Positions 12,701-19,380 are shown, numbered from the stretch's first letter. The stretch: 35,806 bases of DNA from Puniceicoccales bacterium (GCA_031269335.1 JAISZI010000108.1:1-35806), one strand, 5' to 3'. Numbers and translations: made by a program. Notes: a model not told the origin generated them from the letters alone.

Positions 12701-15700
12701 CCCAGTGCCGTGTAAAAAGTAGATGTCTCTGCTGATACTCGGCAGCGTTGGGAGCTGGACCGAGTTCCAGTTTCCGTAGTCATTTTCGTCCCAGTTTCCC
12801 GCCGTTTTTTGGGAAGACTCCCAGGTGCGGACAAAGAAGCCGGTGGAGTAAAATTCCCAAGTGTGCGTGCTACTGGAGAAGACTTTTCTGACACTCCCGC
12901 TGACACCGGTGACTTTGACGTTTTGGAAGGTGCTTCCGGTGAGATTTTCGCCTGTGACGTAAACTCTGCCGGTGGACGGAGAAAGGTCTGGTATGGAAAA
13001 GGTCAGCGCGGTGGCGAAACTCAGCGGTGATGACCCCAAATCAAGTGTGGTCTTCACTCCCTCCGCGCCGACATTGAAGAGGAGGGTCGAGCCTGCGCCA
13101 AAGGTGACTTTATCATCGGCACCACCACCGATGATGCGAATAGAGGCAGTTTCGTCCGTCTCGTGACCGAACTCCGAACCGATGCTTACCACGCCGCCTT
13201 CGCTCACCGTGAACGTCTTAAATTCTTGACTGGTCGCACCTAAATCAATGGCGCCTTGGACGGTATTGATTCCCCTTTTGACGGTGACGCTTTCGCTGTT
13301 GGCGAGCGCGTTATCGGCGGCGAGGCGCAAGGTGCCGCCTTCGACGGTGACCTTTCCCGTGAGCGTGTTTGCCTTGGCAAAAATGGTGACGCCCGAGCCG
13401 ACGACGACGTCGGCTTCCCCCGCGATGGAGGCGGAAACGGTCACCGGCGCGTTCGTCGCACGGGCGAAACGCAGGGTGCCGGCGGAAGTGCCGGTGTAGA
13501 TCGCGCCAGTCCGCGTATCCGAGCCGTCTTTCACGGAACCGGACAACGTGACCGTGGCTCCGGAAACGATTTCGAGGTAAAGGCCGTCTTCCTTGGCGGT
13601 GATGATGCCCGTCAGCGTAATATCGCCGGGCGACTCAAAGGCGAGCGTGCCGCCCGAAGCCTCGAAACGGTTGGAGAAGGAACGGGAACCGCTCATGGAA
13701 CTGCCCTTGAAGGTGACCTTGGCGGAGGGATGTTCCAGACCGATGGCGGCATATTTCTCGTCGGTAAAAAGCTCGCCTTCGGAGGCTTCGGACTCCGTGT
13801 GGGCTTCGTCGATTACGTTCCACTCGCGTGAGCCGCCGACAACTATGCCGCCGCTAACGTCCAAAAAGTCGAAATCCGTCACTACTTCCCAGGCAGATAT
13901 CGAGCTGTTCCACCTAATCGCCGAAACGACCGCCCTCGTATCTTCGGCAGGAACAAAGTTGATCGAGTCGAGATTGAGCAGGGAGGGATTCCCTTTGATG
14001 ATAAAAGTCTCCGTAAGGACGGAAAGACCTGCGGCAGAAACATAAATGGCACCGTTGCCGCCGCCGGCGAAGTTATTGCGGGTGAGGGTGGAAAGATCGA
14101 GAACCGTCTCGCCCATGCCGATATTAAAAGAAATCAACGCGCCCGCCGCGATATTGACATCGGTCGCAGCAGCGAAGGAAACCGTCTCGCTCGCCAAATG
14201 CCCGGCGGCACTGCCGACTTCGATTGCCCCGCCGTCCAGCACGGTGACGCGTTCGAGAGCATTTACCCCGCCAGTGAACGGAGCCAGCCGCCCGCCGGAA
14301 AGCACGGTGACAGACTCGCTGGCGGCGAGGGTGTTCCTCGCGCCGAGGCGCAACGTGCCTTCGGCTACGGCGACGTAGCCGGTGGCGGTGTTCACGCCGG
14401 AGAGCACCAATTCGCCGCCGCCGTGCTTTTCAATGGAACGCGAGCCGCTAATCACGCCCGCAAACGTGCCCGCACCGTCGCCAGCCGAACCAGCGGGAAC
14501 GCCCTGTTTGCCAACGATGAACGCGCCGGCATCAGCATTATCGCCCAGCTCGATCTGACCGAGAACCGATCCCGTGGCAAATCCCGCGATTTGCAGAGAA
14601 GCCGCACCCGTGAGGCTTAACGTGGCACCGGGGTCGGCGAAGTGCAGCTTGCCGATGGTGTTCTCGCCGTCCGCCTTGGAAATGATGATGGTGGCGGCAT
14701 CGTCGAAAACCGTATCGCCGGTGTAGGACAACGCCCCGCTCAAAGTCAAATTGCCCAGCCCCACTTTTTTTATGGAAAGATTCCCCGTCACCTTGCCGGA
14801 AAAGGTGCTCGCCAATTGGTTGTAGCCGATTTGGACAGTCGAGACGGCATCGGGATTGTCATTCGTAAGAGTGCCGTTACCAGTCACCTGGGTGAGGCGC
14901 TCATTGCGCCCGTTGAAGTCAAGGATACCGGTGCCATTGACATACGTCATCGAAATCCCGCCGATCTGGTTTCCGTTGGCATGCAGCGGAACGATATCGC
15001 CCCAGACCTCCGCCCGCCCGCCGTCAACGATAAACCCGGCTGCGCTCGGACCATCGGTGCCACTGGTGAATTGCACTGCGTGGACGCTGCCGTCTTCCTT
15101 GAGCGTAGCGTCAAGAATGAGCTTGCCGCTGCGAAGCGTAATTGCGGCTTCTTTGTGCCTATAACCTTCTGTGCCTTCGTCTATGTTTTTGATAACTGTG
15201 TCCGCGAGCCTAAGCGTGCCGGGTCCGTTCACAAAAAGGCGGCGCCATTCGTCATGACTGCCGTAAACGTCGTAAGCGTAAGTAATGTAATGTTTGAGAG
15301 TTAGCGTGGCATTGGGGTCTGCTATCGTGATGTTGTCTATTGGAGAAACGAACCCGGGACTGATAGAGGAGGCATTACCGTTGGACGTTTCGATGTAGAT
15401 GCCCTCAATGGTGGCATCCCCGCCCTGATAAACGACATTCCCCCCGTAAATGAAAAGCATTAGCCCCGAATCCTTGCCATCAATAGCCCCAATGCTCTCC
15501 GCATTGGCAAAGGTAAGCGTGCCGCGATTCATAACGACAATCGAGTACCGCTGCCCAAATTGCGTAACGGGCGTAGCAATGAACTCGTTCCTGCCCGAAA
15601 GCGTGGTGCTGACGCCGGTCTCCACGCTTAAGTCTATGTCGCTGTCATTCCGAAGAGCAAGGAGACCGAGGTCGTGGATATTGGCGGCGATGTTGCCAGC

Positions 15701-16069
15701 ATCGACGAGATTGGGGTAATTTCCACCGGCTACAAAATTATTGGCGAGATACACATCATCACCCTCGCCCGGTGCTCGCGTGACGACGCCCGTGCCGTCG
15801 GGATTGGGTGCCCAATTGGCGGGGTTCGTCCAATCAGCGGAAAACGCTCCCACCACCTTGCCCGTCCAGTAATAATTGGCGGCGGCGGCGTCCGGCGCAT
15901 CGACAAAGAAACCCGCAGCAGAAGTCGCAACCAGCGCAGCGGCATTGACTAACCACCGAGCGAGTGGACGCCTGCGACGGGCACGGCGATTATTGGAAGG
16001 AGGCGCGGACGCAAGCATTGGCACCGCATTTCCTAATGCGGCAGCGTTAGTGTCGAAAGACTTGCTCAT
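740..16069 (-). CDS. giant autotransporter with beta-strand (PATR-type) repeats, 5109 aa
   Basis: This is a type Va autotransporter predicted to display a very long beta-helical passenger on the outer membrane. The N-terminus is a long signal sequence: a basic n-region (RRARRRRP near residue 28), a hydrophobic core, and probable cleavage before NYYW at about residue 65. The passenger is built of Gly/Thr/Ser/Asn-rich strands with recurring patterns such as KxGxGTLxLxG, FTGxxxVxxGTL and GGTLxL, typical of autotransporter-associated beta-strand repeats. Five modules start with a W-x-G...W...NW-like head at about residues 66, 1080, 1840, 2677 and 3835. The last about 270 residues (from FQPYFSATSSF) look like the autotransporter beta-barrel, and the protein ends in the outer-membrane signature FRLRF. 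Cysteine is almost absent. The frame is uninterrupted over 15.3 kb. Substrate and function (adhesion, aggregation, surface layer) cannot be read from the sequence. ATG start; no Shine-Dalgarno motif. Confidence 0.93.
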   Translation of the reverse strand: MSKSFDTNAAALGNAVPMLASAPPSNNRRARRRRPLARWLVNAAALVATSAAGFFVDAPDAAAANYYWTGKVVGAFSADWTNPANWAPNPDGTGVVTRAPGEGDDVYLANNFVAGGNYPNLVDAGNIAANIHDLGLLALRNDSDIDLSVETGVSTTLSGRNEFIATPVTQFGQRYSIVVMNRGTLTFANAESIGAIDGKDSGLMLFIYGGNVVYQGGDATIEGIYIETSNGNASSISPGFVSPIDNITIADPNATLTLKHYITYAYDVYGSHDEWRRLFVNGPGTLRLADTVIKNIDEGTEGYRHKEAAITLRSGKLILDATLKEDGSVHAVQFTSGTDGPSAAGFIVDGGRAEVWGDIVPLHANGNQIGGISMTYVNGTGILDFNGRNERLTQVTGNGTLTNDNPDAVSTVQIGYNQLASTFSGKVTGNLSIKKVGLGNLTLSGALSYTGDTVFDDAATIIISKADGENTIGKLHFADPGATLSLTGAASLQIAGFATGSVLGQIELGDNADAGAFIVGKQGVPAGSAGDGAGTFAGVISGSRSIEKHGGGELVLSGVNTATGYVAVAEGTLRLGARNTLAASESVTVLSGGRLAPFTGGVNALERVTVLDGGAIEVGSAAGHLASETVSFAAATDVNIAAGALISFNIGMGETVLDLSTLTRNNFAGGGNGAIYVSAAGLSVLTETFIIKGNPSLLNLDSINFVPAEDTRAVVSAIRWNSSISAWEVVTDFDFLDVSGGIVVGGSREWNVIDEAHTESEASEGELFTDEKYAAIGLEHPSAKVTFKGSSMSGSRSFSNRFEASGGTLAFESPGDITLTGIITAKEDGLYLEIVSGATVTLSGSVKDGSDTRTGAIYTGTSAGTLRFARATNAPVTVSASIAGEADVVVGSGVTIFAKANTLTGKVTVEGGTLRLAADNALANSESVTVKRGINTVQGAIDLGATSQEFKTFTVSEGGVVSIGSEFGHETDETASIRIIGGGADDKVTFGAGSTLLFNVGAEGVKTTLDLGSSPLSFATALTFSIPDLSPSTGRVYVTGENLTGSTFQNVKVTGVSGSVRKVFSSSTHTWEFYSTGFFVRTWESSQKTAGNWDENDYGNWNSVQLPTLPSISRDIYFLHGTGGSATITIPDNPDGSAGVVLLDGSRNSGFTDLNTWQDNNNTHYNPGGLVVDNGTFSTDPATGTTSLKVSNKGTSSTKWTITGGVLDTGAPQPDGYWAILVWRGDDNSGASLTPALLAVLNIESAIVGAGNIGVVHSGNDGLSLLVKGDASQFTGSIRSGYSGGGRAWGFTGNASIGNAYVRNFGQRSRTIEGLTRNAVFGAVFQGNDADGIRIGNNTVADIALTSDGTWTGGLGTVTTTATFTFDATNSGILVRSGALGTGTSTLNSDTTLQFISSKPDGTPGGDTRPVPVTGNIVLNNASAKIKVGTDSLRWIYGTPADYGLSPGAEITSPYSFTYSDAEGAPDSVTFAGKFSGAQILRKVGAGELILTGTNTQTGGTSIDAGTLTIASDSNLTTSTAGTHTINGGTLRFSGADGTIYTRAWTIAGSSSKIAATNNVSYAGVLTGAAFTKIGAGTLAFTTNMAYAEGITIAEGGLTLGNGGSAVGSLAGTGAITLSAPGTFFGVNVNGEAPNMPVALGRAVTGSGSFIQSGNVNLGYSGTMGVPVSVLGGTFTNQGAVNGAVTVASGATFANQNILGGAAQIASGGTFTAEAASTASMVTIADGATFVSAGGNVGDLILGNANGPGTIIRVTDVPAAITDFNARSSVFFDVSDDILRGMFTPGYSHTIFTYGSASWKDGNFSGTAQIEQADAYRATFELVDNTVDREVVLTVTDVTAPKTLRWTGSVAGGENPNWSYRLENWVESGLTTPEGFYLGDEVIFDDGADVKTKTITLSAPVTVGSVEINTAGTYTIQGAGSIRGNGTLTKKGIGTLILGTAMNSYVGGTIIEGGTVRAASTASIGTGPILLDGDNIRLEIAGGSITVPTITSKGGNNTISVPATLFSTAEVIVDGGKLTLDGIVARDIASIFSGTGDLTILGGERRVFSNVDNSNFTGKLELDAGFSFSYTTVQPHVNWSGTDIVVTDASSPALNFYNVGGRFQFKSLTFQNGNIYVGSGSGINILDVSSITRKAASGTTIIERRNEGGTDRDENQLTSSTGNLTVDTGTGTIDLRTTFVDYLTTPLTFTKKGSGTLLFNIQSTSSNRNTGGINIDEGTFVLSVASQGNGSPLRGNITVAEGATLRIDANESIGGYGGTAITSWTGIISLNGGTLTFNSAGPQTSSLFRVEMTGGTFNKTPSADGRISFYQAPASYDDAVFTIKPSPTPSVIDDGIHLRLRTRGMSINLEKYDGTDRPADYADLIVNGSIENYDTNISGYVNIRGTGVARFTGVNTYTNVTTINDSAKLVIAGNQTGATGNINITTGGTLEIVDTGSTNSAIIVAGTLLLNRSETALTITNQISGGGVIEKSGKERVSLSSDITTGTFRVKEGILQSNTTVAHRIEVFPGGNLTVSGLTLASGESFAGHPKTETNFNDITGNVTVNSGAILRIGEESFQYEQLSISGNVNFKSSSTLVFDMESKTHHDTVSIGGNPQFESMTTFKLETSDGILVPDLASGESSTYYNLFTSPIEMNESVLNNIYIDGLLPSPSIDVIPRLSDDKKTIQVEVSLSDVQFEWKSDGSDAWDYTTANWEKTSEPDNKVVLQEFGIVRLDESAENVERGISVDASVKTIGINVINTRQDLIEGYIITATETGGISGPGGILKNSEGILTLNAEPMAAGHDFSGAVQLLKGELIVDGRNSAAPILADKGQPSLLGKGASVDTLHIGGNAKLVLISGNSEVTTNRGFSLGAGGGTIEVSGEKLVNFNGTDAVEIVAGSPTLKLDGVGDGAINLKLEGSVKIEKVGGGTWSLTGAANTFTGGIVVSEGTLALGSSGAAGLGTIFLEGGTLSNKDISDGTRGITLSCARPVEVVAASIIDIVGNSVFTLGNTTGEALRGTGDLAKKGTGTLRISGSSAFTGTLTVEAGTVAAAHREALAAGVVNLGENASLELSVETVEVAGISGTGSIKNLGTTGAATLLVNVPDGEESTFSGTLSDGSGAWRFLAIEKAGEGTLTLSGSSNTHSGATIVSEGVLKLGSPGAASTRLEVKATSADHAGTLEFDGGDFSAKEARIEGEGHEGAGALRDTHGGTFPKLLLTADATICGTGTGTLSTANADPAAAASSSRNTLTLAALAAQVVTYSFSGTGTRALSGVDLAIEDSTTLHLDKSGSLDSSTAVEIKNGGELLLINSSPLSEDQPKQTLGGLNGSGGSVAGRGTLTLNVPAGGDYVFDGILKDDVSLTVQGTGVFTLARTNETHGTVTVDGGTLGLGSALTPLATGESDLLGASDSTVVLKNGTLRSTATLPSLTNRTFTLAGETSTLRGDGAGITLTADAVVTVSAGISAHRLILVGSSTENKIETSLNDPVSGSLALVKSDAGTWAVSGENTFSGGVFVENGTLKLDRDNALPTTGILQLGSAASNSSGVLQLNGHDQVLGGITVAGVGAGNRIINNTSLNTSVLTLAVAADVNFAGVLGIADNNAANNFALVKTGTGRLTLHLDESRPYAQSYTYTGVTSVREGVLAVSGAARLSSPQVLVSPGAQLDASGIVGGYGFSVERGQTLAAGSSGGETLDLVGNVTLNGGTLAVGIGAIAIAAPSAAASLAAAAPLAAADAAPLAGNTNILNASESLLRSRTGSSLSFVLTNTIDGYNSQLRLGGAIFDAPVTANFATPDGTLAIGSYPLITYTGTFSGFDNLFYESQQDPRYVLEFVHSEPAKAIFLKVSTTGEATTIVWDGSIGDQLWDATVTNFYDDKDEAVAYFPGDNALFDDSAAFFNITVGVDVSIGHVTFHNNDNNYTLQGGPIRGEGFLEKRGTGTLTLASANLYDGILQGDGTRAAGTILAGGTIVVGNDKSLGIGSLLISGTATTLSAVGGNISIGNDIAISPGVVVNFNAGAGDALLLTGSLTGSASTRIVKTGGGLLSLSADGNDFSGTISVNAGTAALDGADYTNATLDLERAGAEVVFSGGSRVGTLRGVFGTRISGTGTLETGLTGSTSNFAGSLAGALSIVKSGSGAITFTGDNAAHTGAIIVTEGRLQIGDGIGGTVGTGTFTVLDGATIALNLPGNATLNQEISGAGIFEKQGTNTVTLLYDNAALSGTVRIASGTLVLADAATLGTAAVQVFGELRLARDDDYILPNNVFGSGTVVKTGAGDAVWLGSGSVNLHVTSGSFAIGDGVTVSNQENKATLRVDDGASLTLNPAADSTTIIGDLHAAPTAIIEKTGAGSAVLAGIVDAGNGITVSQGTLFIGDGGGVGALEIAGAIDVAPDATLVFNRARETRVSGKITSASTTRFSGSETVLLNAGNELGGGVEIASNAVLQVGDATHAASLGAAPVSVALAANSTLRFSGPGGSSTGETIVLTGEGIVERNGTGELRFNSTADAFEGTFSAAAGVFTFDAANLPVATFNATGGGVLRIESSQDAGTGAGSSLRTTFGTGDGTILLSSAPDVSASYSFAVPVNFGGTLAVDARTTLALNAATLSPSTLEVRSGATLTGSGSLGGSLNNNGTVAPSATGTIIVGGDFVNEGRLVISVSASGVSTIEYAGVARIGSQGQLHLRVENNALLAELEDGQEIRFLHDTDTASGRAEVEGAFQSQNITVSAEGQESTTPVLAYSAGDGWLAMILSENIGDIPTVRQNIHSGLGDYTAYLNETLKDDHGSGLSAVVSGFLNAPASGTDIAAAINAASPLGLASLTGMGVASSHDDAASLHSHLEAARFTRGLAREPIAFQPYFSATSSFEQNADGRDGAAYDFQIYGATVGFDYGIGNDFLMGVSAAFHNGNATLDDSAGKVKQETGRISLYASTMISDKFYVEAGVGTGYSSYNVKHRTVHGEATAKPDGYDFGATAIFGSVFTVSSFHITPYTGFEYTYAHVESFTETGSVAALSVDGFKQESLRYKLGTGISWFQPSDFFASVRWSLNLAYAYELLGNDIALNSRFASDTSGRSFRTQTAAYGEHVVQAGPSLDLALTEHASVQLSYRFESDLDSQTAHNFNASFRLRF

Positions 16070-16249
16070 GGGAATGACGTGGATTAGAAAGGTTGACGAG
16101 AAATGGAGGTGAAAAGCACACCAACACGCCCCCCATCAACTCCAATACCCACCCTTTTTCAATAACAAAACTCGCCCCACCACCGCCCTTTTACGTCTTT
16201 TACACGAGTGTTACGGAAAGAGATGACTCGCGCCCCGCGTGTGCCGAAA
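16070..16249. other. upstream region of the autotransporter gene, no gene seen
   Basis: This is about 180 bases between the autotransporter start and the palindrome array. On the minus strand it contains AT-rich patches (for example around 16155-16175) that could be promoter elements, but no convincing -35/-10 pair was found. No small gene was recognised. Confidence 0.4.
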
Positions 16250-16760
16250 GCCCAATACCCAGGGCGTTGCCCTGGGATGACATTGGGGCCGCCCCTTTGG
16301 GGCTATGGTTAGAGGGGGCACCGGATACCCAGGGCGTTGCCCTGGGCTAACTTAGAGCCGCACCTTTGGTGCTCTATTCTTGTGGTTCCCCCAATACCCA
16401 GGGCGTTGCCCTGGGCTAACTTAGAGCCGCACCTTTGGTGCTATGGTTAGAGGGGGCACCGGATACCCAGGGCGTTGCCCTGGGCTAACTTGGTGCCGCA
16501 CCTTTGGTGCTTTATTTTTGTGGTTGCCCAATACCCAGGGCGTTGCCCTGGGCTAACTTGGTGCCGCACCTTTGGTGCTTTGTTTTTGTCGTTCCCCCAA
16601 TACATAGGGCACTGCCTTGGGTTTTGGCGACCCCATTAACCATAGCCCCAAAGGGGCGGCCCCAATATAGCCCAGGGCAACGCCCTGGGTATTTGCAACA
16701 ACACAAACCATAGCCCCAAAGGGGCGGCACCAATACCATCCCAGGGCAACGCCCTGGGGT
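16250..16760. repeat. array of eight 19-bp palindromes (family B), six direct and two inverted
   Basis: The core is CCCAGGGC-GTT-GCCCTGGG, a perfect 8-bp inverted repeat with a 3-base loop. Copies start at 16258, 16328, 16397, 16466 and 16534, with a decayed sixth at about 16602, giving a period of 68-70 bp. Two copies in reverse orientation (AAC loop) start at 16671 and 16740. Each direct core is followed by a second imperfect hairpin (GCCGCACCTTTGGTGC or GCCGCCCCTTTGGGGC) and by one of two linkers, TATGGTTAGAGGGGGCACCG or a T-rich TTGTGGTTCCCC form. Translation of the array gives the low-complexity peptide PRALPW, which is not a gene. The array separates mreD from the autotransporter promoter region and could act as a transcription terminator or insulator. 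Confidence 0.9.
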
Positions 16761-16802
16761 TCGCTGGGGTTCGGTTGTCCATTAACACCCCCCCCTCCCG
16801 CC

Positions 16803-17357
16803 CTATTTTTCACCGGCACCCGACCATGCGAGGAGGCTGCGTTGGAGGGAGAGGAACCAATATCCGAGCAGGAGAATGAGGAGGGCGGAGGAAGTCGCCC
16901 CGATGGCAAAACTCTCAAAGAGGGCGTCGAGGCGGGGCGGGACCCATTCCAAGGCGAAGGCGGAACTTTGGCGCGGGCGGTCTGGAAAAATTGTCCAGAA
17001 AACGGCGCAAAGGGCATAAAGGAAGGTGTTGAGGCAAGCGATGAGCGCGATCCACTTCACGGGGACGAGGGCGTTAATTTTTTCCTGAAAATGAAGCAGT
17101 AGCAACAGCAGCGGGAGAAGGAGGGAGGCGGAAAGTCCAAAAGGTGAGGCGCGAAAAGTGTCGGCAGCAAGAACGGCGAAAAGGACAATAATCACGGCGG
17201 GTCGGCGCGGGAAAAGGCGCGCCGGTGCGAGGAGGAGGGCGGCGTCGGTGTATAACAAGATGCCGCTGCGGGAAAGAAAGGGCTGGATAAGCCCGTTGAG
17301 GAAAACCCAGAGCAGGGCGGCGGCGGCGCAGGGAAGCCATTTTACGGCGGCTCTCAT
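16803..17357 (-). CDS. mreD: rod shape-determining protein MreD
   Basis: A polytopic inner-membrane protein of 184 residues, mostly hydrophobic, with about five membrane segments including a very Leu-rich one near residues 78-88. The sequence of MreD is poorly conserved, so the call rests on size, topology and position directly after mreB and mreC. Its ATG overlaps the mreC stop as ATGA (17354-17357), so translation is probably coupled. MreD works with MreB and MreC in the elongasome that directs lateral cell-wall synthesis. It ends the operon; the palindrome array follows about 45 bases downstream. Confidence 0.85.
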   Translation of the reverse strand: MRAAVKWLPCAAAALLWVFLNGLIQPFLSRSGILLYTDAALLLAPARLFPRRPAVIIVLFAVLAADTFRASPFGLSASLLLPLLLLLLHFQEKINALVPVKWIALIACLNTFLYALCAVFWTIFPDRPRQSSAFALEWVPPRLDALFESFAIGATSSALLILLLGYWFLSLQRSLLAWSGAGEK

Positions 17358-18223
17358 GGCGGAAGTGCTTGCTCTCCAAGGGCGGAGTCGGGTTTCAGGG
17401 GAACGAGAATGGAAACTTCTTTGATGGAAGAAAGGAGCGGGTGGAGGAGGACGTCGCCGGAAAGGAAAAGACCGTCGGGAGTCTGGGTAAGGCCGCCGGT
17501 GACGCGCCCAACATTCAAGCCGCCGGGGAAGACTCCGCCAGCCCCAGAGGTGAAAACGCCCACGGTGTCCCCCGATGCCGGCGTCGTATAATCGGCTGGC
17601 AAAAAGGTGAGCAGGCCGCGCGGCGGGTCGAAGGGTTTGTTGGGAACTCCTTGATAGACCGCTGCGCGCTCGTCTCCTTCTACATTAACGCTGATGCGGA
17701 AAGCGGGGTCCGAGAGAAGTTGGACTTCGCAGGTATTGCGGTGTGTTTTGACAACGCGCCCGACGACGCTTCCGCCGATGATGACGGGGTTGCCGTCGCG
17801 AACACCATCAAGGGAACCGCGGCGAAGCAAAACACGGCTCCACCACGCATTGAGGTCGCGGCGGGCGACGCGGGCAATGACTACGCGGTGGGCGGCGGGC
17901 GGCACGAGATCGAGGAGTTCTTCGAGGCGGTGATTTTCGCGGGCAAGCCATTGGAGGCGGCTGATTTCGGTTTCGAGAAACGCGCTGTGGCGGTTCAAGT
18001 CGCGGTTGAAGCGGATGAGGTTTTCCTTGGTGTTTCCGGCACGGATAGCCCAGTAAGTCCGCAGATCGTCGAGGTGAGATTGCGCGAGCACAAGGGGTGC
18101 CTGAAACTCGTGAAAGGCGTCTTTGAGAAAGGCGCGGTGGGCGGTCGGGAAAAGCCACCACGCGAGGAGACCGACGGCGAGCCAGAAGAACGGTTTAACT
18201 TCTATGTGCGCGGGCGCGGACAC
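17354..18223 (-). CDS. mreC: rod shape-determining protein MreC
   Basis: A bitopic inner-membrane protein of 289 residues linking cytoplasmic MreB filaments to periplasmic cell-wall enzymes. There is one membrane segment at about residues 10-30 (FFWLAVGLLAWWLFP), then a helical, coiled-coil-like stretch to about residue 105 (ARENHRLEELLDL), then the beta-rich MreC domain with VIIGGSVVGRVV and LLSDPAFRISV. The start is GTG at 18223; no ATG in frame gives the membrane segment. It lies 37 bases after the mreB stop and overlaps mreD by 4 bases. A Pro-rich short tail ends the protein. Confidence 0.95.
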   Translation of the reverse strand: MSAPAHIEVKPFFWLAVGLLAWWLFPTAHRAFLKDAFHEFQAPLVLAQSHLDDLRTYWAIRAGNTKENLIRFNRDLNRHSAFLETEISRLQWLARENHRLEELLDLVPPAAHRVVIARVARRDLNAWWSRVLLRRGSLDGVRDGNPVIIGGSVVGRVVKTHRNTCEVQLLSDPAFRISVNVEGDERAAVYQGVPNKPFDPPRGLLTFLPADYTTPASGDTVGVFTSGAGGVFPGGLNVGRVTGGLTQTPDGLFLSGDVLLHPLLSSIKEVSILVPLKPDSALGEQALPP

Positions 18224-18260
18224 GGGCGGAGCTGCCTTTCCGAACAGTGGTCACAGCGGT

Positions 18261-19271
18261 TTAGTGCGCCCGCCAACGGCTGTCGGCGATGTAAGCACCG
18301 GTGCCGTTGACGACAGCACACATGGGATCGTCGCCGACAAAGACGGGGACGCCGGTGTTATCGCTGATGAGTTTATCCATGCCGCGCAAGAGCGAACCCC
18401 CGCCGGCGAGGGCGATCCCGCGGTCAACAAGGTCGGACGCGAGTTCGGGGGGGCAACGTTCAAGGGCGTTGCGCACGGCGTCAGTGATGGACTTCAGGTT
18501 TTCGGAGAGGGCTTCGCGCACTTCTTCGGAACTAATGTAAAGCGTGCGCGGCAAGCCGGACATGGCGTCGCGCCCCTTCGCCTCCAACTTGGTCTCTTGC
18601 ACCTGCTCCACGGCGGAACCGATTTTGATTTTAATTTCTTCGGCGGTGCGTTCGCCGATGACGAGGTTGTAGGAACGTTTGACGTGATTGATGATGCTCT
18701 GGTCCAACTCGTCTCCCCCAACACGCAAACTGCGGGCGTAAACAATGTCGCCGATGGAAAGAATGGCGACTTCGGTGGTGCCGCCCCCGATGTCCACAAT
18801 CATGCTCGCCGCAGGCTCGCCGACGGGCAAACCAACGCCCAGCGCCGAGGCAACCGGTTCGGGAATGGTGCGCGCATCGTCGGCGCCGGCGCGAAAGGCG
18901 GAATCCAGCACGGCGCGCCGTTCGACGGGTGTGATGCCGTAGGGAACGGCGATGATGACGGTGAGGTTCGTAAAAAGAGTCTTGCGGGCGACTTTGTTAA
19001 TGAAGTGGCGCAACATGTGTTCGCTGATCTCGAAGTCGGCGATGACGCCGTCTTTCATCGGGCGAACGGCGGTGATAGTGCCCGGGGTGCGCCCAAGCAT
19101 TAACTTCGCCTCTTGCCCAACGGCGATGGGCTTGCGCGTTTCGTTGTGCATGGCCACCACGCTCGGCTCGCGCATGACGATGCCCTTGTCTTTAAGATAG
19201 ACGAGTGTGTTGGCGGTGCCGAGGTCGATACCGATGGCGGTTGAAAAGAATCCGGGCAGTCGTTTGAACAT
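18261..19271 (-). CDS. mreB: actin-like rod shape protein MreB
   Basis: A cytoskeletal ATPase of 336 residues that forms membrane-associated filaments guiding elongation-phase peptidoglycan synthesis. The actin-fold signatures are clear: phosphate-1 GIDLGTANTLVY near residue 14, phosphate-2 IVDIGGGTTEVA near residue 160, and the adenosine motif ALAGGGSLLRGM near residue 290. The amphipathic N-terminus MFKRLPGFFS fits membrane binding. Length matches the family. It is the first gene of mreBCD and is preceded by a 139-base gap holding a good promoter (19352-19380) and a terminator for the upstream operon. Confidence 0.98.
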   Translation of the reverse strand: MFKRLPGFFSTAIGIDLGTANTLVYLKDKGIVMREPSVVAMHNETRKPIAVGQEAKLMLGRTPGTITAVRPMKDGVIADFEISEHMLRHFINKVARKTLFTNLTVIIAVPYGITPVERRAVLDSAFRAGADDARTIPEPVASALGVGLPVGEPAASMIVDIGGGTTEVAILSIGDIVYARSLRVGGDELDQSIINHVKRSYNLVIGERTAEEIKIKIGSAVEQVQETKLEAKGRDAMSGLPRTLYISSEEVREALSENLKSITDAVRNALERCPPELASDLVDRGIALAGGGSLLRGMDKLISDNTGVPVFVGDDPMCAVVNGTGAYIADSRWRAH

Positions 19272-19320
19272 GGCTAAAGAGTTATGCGAACGCTTGTTGA
19301 AGAGGAACCGGGACAGTGAG

Positions 19321-19351
19321 AAAAGCGAAAAAACGCGGAAGAGCAGCCGCG
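19321..19351 (-). terminator. Rho-independent terminator after uppP, overlapping the mreB start site
   Basis: On the minus strand CGCGG-CTGCTCTT-CCGCG forms a 5-bp GC stem with an 8-base loop, followed at once by TTTTTT and a second T-rich stretch. It lies about 60 bases after the uppP stop. The stem is short, so strength is uncertain. The proposed mreB start site falls in the loop, so only read-through RNA from uppP would carry both arms of the hairpin. Confidence 0.5.
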
Positions 19352-19380
19352 CTTACAGCGGCACACGCCTTGATTGTCAA
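19352..19380 (-). promoter_or_regulatory. sigma70-type promoter of mreBCD
   Basis: On the minus strand there is a perfect -35 TTGACA (19375-19380), a 17-base spacer and a -10 TGTAAG (19352-19357, four of six consensus bases). Transcription would start near 19345, giving a leader of about 75 bases to the mreB ATG. Nothing else in this 139-base gap matches as well. Confidence 0.5.

Noticed and set aside
16504-16739. Small proteins translated from the palindrome array (PRALPW-rich)
   Set aside because: The peptides are products of the repeat in both strands and frames, a frequent mis-annotation pattern.
16250-16760. CRISPR array
   Set aside because: The repeated unit is a self-palindrome with similar linkers, not unique spacers; orientation flips within the array and there are no cas genes.
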